A stretch of 41,673 nt of DNA, from positions 1 through 41,673 of the forward strand of contig JAFGJQ010000374.1 in NCBI GenBank assembly GCA_016929015.1, written 5' to 3'. Position numbers and translations under genes: made by a program. The notes under the pieces were generated by a model, which saw only the letters and a program-made list of their open reading frames with translations, made no database searches and was not told the DNA's origin. Shown here in pieces: positions 7,629 to 15,900 of this stretch. Each line of letters opens with the position of its first letter. Position 1 is the first letter of the stretch. The stretch comes from Phycisphaerae bacterium (GTDB taxonomy: Bacteria; Planctomycetota; Phycisphaerae; UBA1845).

Positions 7629-10600
7629 ATGGCAGCACGAAAGGGTACGAGCCTCCTGACTGTTCTTGCCGCCGTCGGGTTCACCGTGGGTTTGAGCCCC
7701 GCCGCCGCCCAGACGGTCATCTTCGTCGACGCGTCCGCCACCGGCGCCGGCGACGGCAGCAGTTGGGCCGACGCCTACACCGCCGTCCAACCGGCCCTGA
7801 GCGTCGCCCAGCCCGGCGACCAGGTCTGGGTGGCCGCCGGCACCTACGTCGAAAACATCACCCTCGCCCTGGACGTCGGCCTCTACGGCGGCCTGGCCGG
7901 CACCGAAAACCCGGCCACCTTCAACCTTGCCGACCGCGACCTGACGGCCAACCAGTCCATCCTGGATGGCAACCAGGCGGACAGGGTCGTTACGTCCCCG
8001 TCCGGCGCCACCACGACGACACGAATCGACGGGTTTACGATCATCAAGGGCCGCAGGAGCGGCGTTTACTGCTACGAATCCTCGCCGACCATCGCGAACA
8101 ACAGGATTGCCGGCAACGCTTCGGACTTCTCCGGCGGTGGGGGTGGCGTGTTCCTGCAGGACTCCTGCTCGCTGGTGACGGGTAATGACATTCGGGGAAA
8201 CTGTGCCAACCACGGCGGCGGGATGTATGTGTATGGCGGGTCCCCAACCATAGCCAACAACGTCATTGCGGGCAACGTTGCCGAACACGCTGGCGGGCTT
8301 TTCGTCCAGCAGTCTGGCGCGACGATTGTGAACAACACGATCGTCGCCAATGGCGGCCTGTACGGCTACGACGGCGGGCTGACCGTGGTCAACTCCTCGG
8401 CGACGATCGCGAACTCCATCATCGCGTTCAATTCGTCGGGGATCGATATTCCCAGCGGTGGCGTCATACTGCGCCACAATTGTGTGTATGGTAACGACGA
8501 ATACAACTACTCCGGCATCGCGGATCCCACGGGAACGGACGGAAACATCTCCGCCGATCCGCTGCTGGATGGGCGTGCCTACGGACACTCGCACATCCAC
8601 CCGGACTCCCCGTGCGTGGACGCCGGCGACAACGCCTACGCCTACGCCTACGGCAACTCCGACGTTGACGGGCAACCCCGCATCCAGCCCGCAGGCGGCC
8701 TCGTCGACATCGGCGCGGCCGAGTCGGACGGCACGGTGTGGCCGGTCGGCCCGCGCGTCATCGTGCGGGTGAGTCCGACGGGCAACAACGCCCACGACGG
8801 ATCGTCCTGGGACCAGGCGAAGCGCACAGTGCAAGCGGGGATCAATGCAGCGTTTGTTCTGGGTGGCGAGGTATGGGTGGAGAGCGGAACCTACTATGGA
8901 CGGCTGAACCTGCGTCCCTTCACGCATGTGTATGGTGGCTTCGCCGGCGGCGAAACGCAGCGGGACGAACGCGATTGGACCGCCTACGTCACGACCCTGG
9001 ATGGTCAACAGCAAACGGGCCAGTATGGAGTCGTGACTGCGCAAGTGGGGTACGGAACCGTTGGAACAATCGACGGATTCACCATCACAAACGGCAAGGC
9101 TTCGTTCGGCGGTGCCGTGTTTGTGTCCCGGTGCTCCCCAACCATCGCAAACAACCGGATCACAGGCAACTCCGCCTTGAGCAGCGGCGGAGCCATGTGC
9201 GTGCAAGACGCGTCTCCCCGGATCGCAAACAACGCGATCTCGGAGAACACCGCTTACTACGGCGCAGGGTTGTATCTGGAGAACTGCGCCTCCGAGGTGA
9301 CGAACAACACGATCACAGCCAACGACGATTCCTCATGCGGAGGCGGCATCTACCTGGTGTCGTCCTCTCCGACGATCGAAGAGAATGTCATTGCAGAGAA
9401 CCGAGCCGGAAGCGGGGGCGGACTTTACCTGGATCGTTCTCCCGCATCCATCGTGCGCAACACGATCGCCTCCAACGGAGTGGCCCGCTTCGGCGCCGGG
9501 ATGTACTTGTTGTCATCGTCCCCCGTCATCGCGGACAACATGATCGTCGAAAACGTGGTCAGCGACCAGATCGGCCCCGGCCAAGGCGGCGGTCTTTACC
9601 TGAGCACATCGTCTCCTACGATTGTGGCCAACACGATCATGGGGAACATCGCCGGTTACGGGGGTGGGGCCTACGTCCAATCGTCTTCTCCGCTCATTGA
9701 CGGGAACCGCATACTCGGGAACAGCGCGCAGGGCAGCCAGAGCACCGGCGGCGGATTGCATCTTGCGAGATCAGACGTCACGCTTACGAATAACACCATC
9801 CAAGGCAACAGCGCGGGCGACGACGTGGGCGAGTCGGGTCGGGGCGGCGGGCTCTACCTGGACTACGTTTCCGCTTCGGTCATTGCGAACAACACCATCA
9901 CCAGCAACAGCGCTTTAGACGGAGGGGGAGGAGTCTTCCTGTACCAGTCCGCTTCAACCATTGCGAACTGCATCGTAGCATTCAACTCTTCCGGACTCCG
10001 TCGCATCGCGAGCACGGGAACCGCTACGCTGCGGCATAACTGCGTGTTCGGCAACACGGCATACAACTACTCGGGCCTGACCAATCCTACGGGAACGGAC
10101 GGCAACATCTCCGTCGACCCGCGACTGGCGGATCAGGCATACGGAAATGCACACATCCAGCCCGACTCTCCGTGTCGGGATGCGGGAGACAGTGCTCACG
10201 CGCTCGGAGACGCGGACGTCGACGGCCAGCCGCGCATCTTACCGGCGGACGGCGTCGTGGACATCGGGGCCGATGAATCAGACGGTACAACGTGGCCGGC
10301 CGGCCCGTACGTGATCGTGCGGGTCAGCCCGGCGGGCGACGATGCCAATGACGGCTCAACCTGGGCTCTGGCCAAGCAGACCGTGCAGGCCGCCGTCAAC
10401 GCCGCCTCTCCAATAGGTGGCGAGGTGTGGGTGCAAACCGGCCGGTACGAGGAGTGCATCACTCTGCATCCGTTCTCGCACCTTTACGGCGGATTCAGCG
10501 GTGCTGAATCGGAACGCCACCAGCGGGACTCGTACGCCAACGTCACAACCCTGGACGGCCGACAGCAGGGCTCCGTGATCACCGCAAGAGCGGGTTACGG

Positions 10601-11648
10601 CGGCGCCGGCGTGGTCGACGGGTTCACCATCACGAACGGCCTCGCGGAGATCGGCGGAGGGTTGTATATCCGGCAAGCCACGATGTCCATCACAAATAAC
10701 GTGGTCAGAGACAACACGACGGCCGGTACATATGGCTTGGGCGGCGGCCTTTTCGTGGGTGCTTCCTCGTCGATGATCGCCAATAATCTGATTCTGGCCA
10801 ATCAGTCGGTATCCGGCGGGGGGCTGGGGATGGCTGTCTGCTCCGCCACGGTGGCAAACAATACGATCAGAGACAACATCGCGGTCTCCGGCGGCGGGCT
10901 GGCTATATACCGATGCTCTCCCCTCATCCTGAACAACGCAATCGTCGGCAACAGCAGTTCTGAGGCTGGAGGGTTGATAGTATACGACTCCTCAGCCACG
11001 ATTGCCAACAACACCATCACACGCAACACCGCCACCGGTATCGATGCCCTTGGCGGTGGCCTTTATCTTGAGTACGGTGCGACTCCGACCATTGCGAATA
11101 CAGTCATCGCTTTCAATACTTCGGGAATCTACCGCAAATACGCTGAACACTCACCTGTGCTTCAACACAACTGCGTGTTCGGCAACGACGCGTTCAACCA
11201 CTCCGGCCTGCCCGATCCCACCGGTACCGACGGCAACATCTCCGTCGACCCGCGCTTCGTGCAGACACCCGACGCCGGACCGGACGGCGCGTGGGGCACG
11301 CCCGATGATGATCCCGGCAACGTTCATCTGCTGCCGAGCTCGCCTGGCATCGACGCCGGCGACAATGCCTTCGCCTTCGGGGATTTCGACCTGGACGGCC
11401 TCCCGCGAATCGCCTGGTGCAATGTGGACATGGGGGCGCACGAATACCAGGGCCCGTTCGGCGACTTCTTCGGTGATTGCACCGTGGACCTGGACGACTA
11501 CGCCCTCTTCGAAGTCTGCCTCCGGTTCTCCGGCCCCGACATGCTGCCGCCCTTCGACGAGTGCGTGGATGTCTTCGACTTCGACCTCGACTTCGACGTG
11601 GACCTGACCGACTTCGCCGTGTTCCAGCTTGTGTTCACCCAGCCGTAG
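7629..11648 (+). CDS. Giant secreted parallel beta-helix protein with degenerate dockerin
   Basis: The product is 1339 residues with a signal peptide ending about residue 28 (SPAAAQ). The body holds three modules beginning at about 7715, 8755 and 10315. Each opens with a VIVRVSP..G.DG.SW..A..TVQA segment, then GGEVWV..G.Y, YGGF and a long run of PbH1 beta-helix coils with the recurring pattern SSPTIANNTI..N.A..GGG.YL. Each module closes with PTGTDGNIS.DP...SPC.DAGD and a VDGQPRI.P.G.VDIGA unit, the choice-of-anchor Q pattern. The last about 65 residues are a degenerate dockerin type I pair (CTVDLDDYALFEVCL and DLDFDVDLTDFAVF), keeping the Asp ladder but lacking the usual Gly. It is likely surface-exposed or cell-wall-associated, binding polysaccharide or other cells. 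No catalytic residues were identified. Confidence 0.9.
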   Translation: MAARKGTSLLTVLAAVGFTVGLSPAAAQTVIFVDASATGAGDGSSWADAYTAVQPALSVAQPGDQVWVAAGTYVENITLALDVGLYGGLAGTENPATFNLADRDLTANQSILDGNQADRVVTSPSGATTTTRIDGFTIIKGRRSGVYCYESSPTIANNRIAGNASDFSGGGGGVFLQDSCSLVTGNDIRGNCANHGGGMYVYGGSPTIANNVIAGNVAEHAGGLFVQQSGATIVNNTIVANGGLYGYDGGLTVVNSSATIANSIIAFNSSGIDIPSGGVILRHNCVYGNDEYNYSGIADPTGTDGNISADPLLDGRAYGHSHIHPDSPCVDAGDNAYAYAYGNSDVDGQPRIQPAGGLVDIGAAESDGTVWPVGPRVIVRVSPTGNNAHDGSSWDQAKRTVQAGINAAFVLGGEVWVESGTYYGRLNLRPFTHVYGGFAGGETQRDERDWTAYVTTLDGQQQTGQYGVVTAQVGYGTVGTIDGFTITNGKASFGGAVFVSRCSPTIANNRITGNSALSSGGAMCVQDASPRIANNAISENTAYYGAGLYLENCASEVTNNTITANDDSSCGGGIYLVSSSPTIEENVIAENRAGSGGGLYLDRSPASIVRNTIASNGVARFGAGMYLLSSSPVIADNMIVENVVSDQIGPGQGGGLYLSTSSPTIVANTIMGNIAGYGGGAYVQSSSPLIDGNRILGNSAQGSQSTGGGLHLARSDVTLTNNTIQGNSAGDDVGESGRGGGLYLDYVSASVIANNTITSNSALDGGGGVFLYQSASTIANCIVAFNSSGLRRIASTGTATLRHNCVFGNTAYNYSGLTNPTGTDGNISVDPRLADQAYGNAHIQPDSPCRDAGDSAHALGDADVDGQPRILPADGVVDIGADESDGTTWPAGPYVIVRVSPAGDDANDGSTWALAKQTVQAAVNAASPIGGEVWVQTGRYEECITLHPFSHLYGGFSGAESERHQRDSYANVTTLDGRQQGSVITARAGYGGAGVVDGFTITNGLAEIGGGLYIRQATMSITNNVVRDNTTAGTYGLGGGLFVGASSSMIANNLILANQSVSGGGLGMAVCSATVANNTIRDNIAVSGGGLAIYRCSPLILNNAIVGNSSSEAGGLIVYDSSATIANNTITRNTATGIDALGGGLYLEYGATPTIANTVIAFNTSGIYRKYAEHSPVLQHNCVFGNDAFNHSGLPDPTGTDGNISVDPRFVQTPDAGPDGAWGTPDDDPGNVHLLPSSPGIDAGDNAFAFGDFDLDGLPRIAWCNVDMGAHEYQGPFGDFFGDCTVDLDDYALFEVCLRFSGPDMLPPFDECVDVFDFDLDFDVDLTDFAVFQLVFTQP

Positions 11649-11660
11649 CCGGATGTGCTC

Positions 11661-11713
11661 AGCACCTACGTGGAGAACATCACCCTCGGCCTCGGGATCG
11701 GCCTCTACAGCAG
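11661..11713 (+). pseudogene. Fragment of a second beta-helix gene
   Basis: This 53-base segment reads STYVENITLGLGIGLYS and matches 7839-7891 in the upstream beta-helix gene (GTYVENITLALDVGLYGG) at roughly 80 percent of bases by eye. It starts 12 bases after that gene's stop and runs into the 3' end of the HEPN gene, where similarity ends. It looks like a leftover of a tandem paralogue that was deleted or replaced when the toxin-antitoxin pair came to occupy the site. Confidence 0.6.
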
Positions 11714-12148
11714 GTTCGGGTGGTTCATCTCGATCCACGCGGCCACGTCGTGGCGCACCCGCATCGCCAGCGCCAGCATTTCTGCGGCCTCCTGGTCGGA
11801 CACGGCGCCGGCCCGTTCGTAGCCGCCGATGTTACGCTTCTTGTGGAATCGATCGAGCTGAAGAACCAAGGCCGCATCTGCCTTGATCGTGAGTTCCAGC
11901 GACTGAATGACGCGGTAGTGGCGAGATTCCCTGGTGGCGCGAAAGCCGGCGCCGGCCAAGGCAGCGGTCGCTGCCTGGAGCGCGGCATTGTACGCGATAT
12001 TCAACCTCCAATCGGTGCTCAAGCCCGGTGTCTGCGCATCGCCCAGATCGCGATCGACGACCGCCAGCAAGTCTGCGATTTCCTCGCGACTGGGCGCATG
12101 GGCAACAAGCCAGCCGTTACTCTCCCAATCTCGCAAACTCACGCTCAT
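11705..12148 (-). CDS. HEPN-domain protein, probable toxin of an HEPN/MNT pair
   Basis: The product is 147 residues, all helical. The start at 12148 lies 32 bases inside the upstream nucleotidyltransferase gene, giving tight coupling. The sequence matches HEPN proteins that accompany wHTH-nucleotidyltransferases: NIAYNAALQAATAALAGAGFRATRESRHYRVIQSL (two segments, about residues 50-83), then KKRNIGGYERAG and SDQEAAEMLALA. HEPN proteins are often RNases with an Arg-x4-6-His motif. Here R70 and H77 (x6) could fit, and the second conserved site is RNxxxY (105-110) rather than a clear Arg-His pair, so RNase activity is uncertain. Known MntA/HepT pairs neutralise the HEPN toxin by AMPylating a tyrosine; Y78 and Y110 are candidates here by analogy only. 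Confidence 0.8.
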   Translation of the reverse strand: MSVSLRDWESNGWLVAHAPSREEIADLLAVVDRDLGDAQTPGLSTDWRLNIAYNAALQAATAALAGAGFRATRESRHYRVIQSLELTIKADAALVLQLDRFHKKRNIGGYERAGAVSDQEAAEMLALAMRVRHDVAAWIEMNHPNLL

Positions 12149-12728
12149 CTCCAACGATGAACAGCTTGGGGCCTTCTGCAATCCGCGAGACGAAGTGGTG
12201 GTGGGAGGCCAGCTTCTGCTGGAACTCATTGGCCGGATAGACCGTAGGGTTGATCTCACGCGCCAACGTCTTCTGCGCCGGAGCGAGGGCGTCCACAAGC
12301 TCAGCAAAGCTCATCTGAGCAATGACGCAGAGGTCGATATCGCTTCCCGGCCGCTGCTCGCCGCGGGCGACGGAGCCGTAGACAAAGGCCAGGGTGATTC
12401 GCCTGGCGAGCGGGTCGAGCACTTTTCGCAGGACGTCGACCAGACCGACCGTCTTCCACACGATTCCGCGAAGCTCGGGGAAGATCGGACAGTCGGCATT
12501 GGCCTGGAAGTAGACTTGACGCCCCCGGGTGAACCTCCGAACGATTCCGGCTCGCGTCAGTTGCTCCAGCTCACGCTGGACCGTGCCCTGGCCGACGCCA
12601 GCCGCTCGAACGACCTGTCGGACGTAGAAGGATTCATCCGGGCGTCCGAGAAGAAGTGCCAGGACGGCCCGTCGGGTCTTTCCGAACAAGGCCGCCAGGA
12701 CGGGCTCGTTGGGCAGTGGCGTACCCAT
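12117..12728 (-). CDS. wHTH-MNT nucleotidyltransferase, probable antitoxin and autoregulator
   Basis: The product is 203 residues from the ATG at 12728, chosen because a promoter and operators end exactly there. Residues 14-75 are a winged helix-turn-helix of the ArsR/MarR kind (RQVVRAAGVGQGTVQRELEQLTRAGIV). Residues 112-200 are a minimal nucleotidyltransferase: YGSVARGE (117-124) and SDIDL (129-133, two metal-binding Asp), with EINPTVYPANEF after it. Enzymes of this type transfer AMP to a partner; in MntA/HepT systems the partner is the HEPN toxin encoded next door. The HEPN start overlaps this gene by 32 bases. The HTH domain most likely binds the two GTACCC-N5-GGGT(A/G)C sites over its own promoter. 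An upstream in-frame ATG at 12824 would place the operators inside the coding region and is less likely. Confidence 0.87.
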   Translation of the reverse strand: MGTPLPNEPVLAALFGKTRRAVLALLLGRPDESFYVRQVVRAAGVGQGTVQRELEQLTRAGIVRRFTRGRQVYFQANADCPIFPELRGIVWKTVGLVDVLRKVLDPLARRITLAFVYGSVARGEQRPGSDIDLCVIAQMSFAELVDALAPAQKTLAREINPTVYPANEFQQKLASHHHFVSRIAEGPKLFIVGDEREFARLGE

Positions 12729-12758
12729 TTCGGGTGCAATCGTACCCTTTGGGGGTAC
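12721..12758 (-). promoter_or_regulatory. Two operators over the HEPN/MNT promoter
   Basis: Two 17-bp inverted repeats share one design: GTACCC-N5-GGGTGC (12721-12737) and GTACCC-N5-GGGTAC (12742-12758). They are offset by exactly 21 bp, two helical turns, so both face the same side of the DNA. The first covers the ATG and expected transcription start; the second lies between the -10 and -35 boxes. This is a classic layout for cooperative self-repression by the wHTH domain of the first gene. Confidence 0.75.
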
Positions 12759-12767
12759 ATCGATCAA
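12739..12767 (-). promoter_or_regulatory. sigma70-type promoter of the HEPN/MNT pair
   Basis: On the minus strand TTGATC (12762-12767) and TACGAT (12739-12744) are spaced by 17 bases. The expected start of transcription is about 12732, only a few bases before the ATG at 12728, so the mRNA would be leaderless or nearly so. The operators overlap both boxes. Confidence 0.6.
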
Positions 12768-12955
12768 GGGGGGTCGAGCTGCCCGGAGGGTTCGGCCTCG
12801 TCCACCATCGGCACTCGTGTTCACCCGGCCGTAGCCGCGGACGGGCCGTCATCCGTCCCCCACGTCGCGGCCGGCCACCCCCGGGGTCAAGCCTTGCCGC
12901 ACCGCAAAATCTGCGGGCTCCCCCAATCCCTTGATCCCTCCTCTCGGCGCGACCC

Positions 12956-15900
12956 TCAATCCCGCCCAAACGCGCAGCTGAACACCCCAAAGTCCGCCAG
13001 GTCCACGTCCGCGTCGCCATCCAGGTCGGCGACCTCACATCCCGCCGGCGCATTCGCGTCCGGACCCGCCAGACAGCCTTCCAGGATGAGGTAGTCATCC
13101 ACGTCCACATCGCCGTCCCCATCCAGGTCCGCCGTGGGAGCGGGTGCATACTCGTACGCCCCGATGTCCACAATCGGCGGCCCCGGCGCGCCGGGATTGC
13201 CGGTATCGGGGGTGGCCGGATCATCGACGAATCGTGCCCGCCCGGCCAGGTCCACCATCACGCCGGGCGGAACGGCCTCGTTGTCTCCTGCGTCGATGCA
13301 CGGTGAGCCGGACAACAACCGGTAGTCGCCGACAGCGGGATCGACGAATAGCGGGTCCGCCGCGATGTTCCCCACCCCGACGTAGCCGCCGAACACGTCG
13401 GAGTAGGCCACAGTGAAGACAGAACCGTCATTCTGGTAGAGCTCGCTGCCGCCGTTCCACAGAACGCTATTGGACACACGGACCGTGCTGGGCGTGATGC
13501 CGGAATAGCACGCAACCGCACGCCCGCGATACGCGGCGTTCGCCGACAGCGTGCAATTGTTCAGGTTGAGATCCTGGCAGGAGAAACTGAAGACGGCCCC
13601 GCCGTAGCTCGTGCTCTCCACTGCGGTATTCCCACGGAGCACGCAATTTGTCAGGGACAGCGTCTTCTGTATCATCGCCGCGATCGCGCCGCCGGCAAAC
13701 CCGGCAAAGTTGTTTGCGATCAGGCAGCCCGTCAGCCTGGTCTCTTCTGCAGTCATGCCGAAGATTGCCCCTCCTCGGGATCCCGCGCCGTTTGCAACGT
13801 TTCCTGTTATCGTGCAATCCGTCAAGGTGAGCCCGCTCGTCCGCTGGACGATCGCCCCGCCTGTGCACGAACTTCCCGTGGCCGTATTTCCCGATATCGT
13901 ACACTGGGTGAATTCCGCGTTGCTTCGGGTGTCGCAAGATACTGCCCCCGCGCTGCACGACGTACCCAGCGCATTGTTACCGTCCAGGACGCAGTCTGTG
14001 AACCGTGGACTGCTATCGAACAGGCAATACAACGCACCCCCAGCCGAGCCGTAACCGCTGACCCGGTTTGCGATGAAGCGGCAGTTGACAAAAGACGGGC
14101 TGCTCCCATGCGAGCAATACGCCCCCCCGCCTTTGTGCGCGAATCCGTTCGTCACGGTCACTCCCGTTACAAGCGTTTCCGGTGTCTCGCCATGGTCAAA
14201 GAGGAACGCGCGCCCAGCGCTCTGGCAATCGATGACGCAGAGTGTGGGGTCGTCCGCGGCGCTGCGGAGCGTGACGGTCTTGCCCAAAAAGTCAATGTCG
14301 CGGTTGCCCGGTCCTGAATAAGTCCCGTCCGCCAGGACGATCACGTCACCATCCACAGCGTCGTCCAGCGCACTCTGAATCGTGCCGTACTGCGAAGGCA
14401 CCAGTAGCGTGTCGTACACGTCCAGTTCCACGCGAACCCAGCGCGGATCGTTCACCGCTGCCTGATCCGATACCGTCAGCAGGCATGAATAGTGACCGTG
14501 CGAGAGCGCGCCGATGTCCACGTGCAGATCCACATCCTCCACTTCGCCGGCCGATTCACCGGTCTGCGGCGTGACCGTCAGCCAGTCGCACTCCGACAGG
14601 ACGGACCAGACCAGCTCGCCGCCACCGGCATTCCGGATGGAGAGGGTCTGGGCCGGAAGTGCACCTCCGCCTGCCTGCCCCGCCAGGCCGAAATGCTCTG
14701 CGGACAGCGCGATCGAGGGCACGCCCGGATTGTACTCGAATGCACCCATGTCGGAGAGGGCCGGCCGGTTCCCGTCGCCGTCCAGCGGTCGCGGGTTTCC
14801 ATCCACGTCCTCAGGAACCGGCCCCGTTACCGGCGTGTTCGTGCCTGCGTCGATGCATGGCGAAATGGCGGTGAGACGCACGTCGTCCGCAAATGCGAAG
14901 GCGGGATCCACATCGATATTCCCCACGCCCGGCCACCCGCCCCGGAAGTCGCTGTATGTCACGTCGAATGATGAGCCATCGTCGTTGTAGATCTCGTCAC
15001 CGCCGTCCCACACGATGCAGTTGGTCATCATCACCGCGCTTGGCTCTGGCGTCGAGCCGGAATAGCAGGCAAAAGCGTGACCTCTGGCGGCGCTGTTCCT
15101 GGTGAGCGTGCAGTGCACCAGCGTGATTACGTTGCTGCCGGCAGCGTACACCGCACCGCCGTCGTATGGGCACGTGTTCTCGTCAAGGATGCAGTTGGTG
15201 AACAGTACTTTGGTCTTCCACGAGTAGAGCGCGCCTCCGAGGCTGACCGCGGCATTATCCCGAATGGTGCACCGGTCGAAACAGGGATTGCACGACTCGC
15301 CGCAGTAGAAGGCGCCGCCATGACCGTACTGCCCCCGGGCCCGGTTCCCCTCCACCACACAGCGTTGAAGCACCGGGTTGCAGTGGTACTCGCAGCACAA
15401 TGCAGCACCGTCTCCCCCGTTGGCAACGTTGTCCTTGAGCACACAATGACTGATCGTCGGGCCGCTGCCGTACATGCAGTATATCGCGCCGCCGCCACTC
15501 TCCTGCCCGTGCAGGATAGTCAGGTCTGCAACCCGGCTGTCCCGGCCCTCGCCCGTGACAAAAAGGAAGCCACGACCTCCGTACTGGCAGTCGATCACGC
15601 AGGCAGTCGGGTCCCCGGAGGCTCCCCGCACGGTGATGGCCTTGCCGAGGAAGTCCAGGTCCCGATTGCCCGAACCCGTGTACACCCCGTCCGCAAGGAT
15701 CACTTCATCTCCGTCGACTGCCGCGTCAATTGCCTCCTGAATGGTTCCATACTCCCCTGGCACCTGGCACGACTGATAAACGACGATCTCGACGTACACT
15801 GTCCGCGACGGATTGGTCGCAGCCGGAGCGGAAACGACAAGTTCGCAGTTGTGGCGGCCGTGCGATAGCTGCGAGGCGTCCACGATCAGTGCGACGTCAT

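Noticed and set aside
7629-11648. Tandem DNA repeats in the beta-helix gene considered as a CRISPR-like array
   Set aside because: The repeats are degenerate protein-coding units with codon-level variation, not identical direct repeats with unique spacers.
12634-13224. Minus-strand frame of 196 codons between the beta-helix and MNT genes
   Set aside because: Its first part is an out-of-frame copy of the dockerin coding region and the rest overlaps the MNT gene and its operators.
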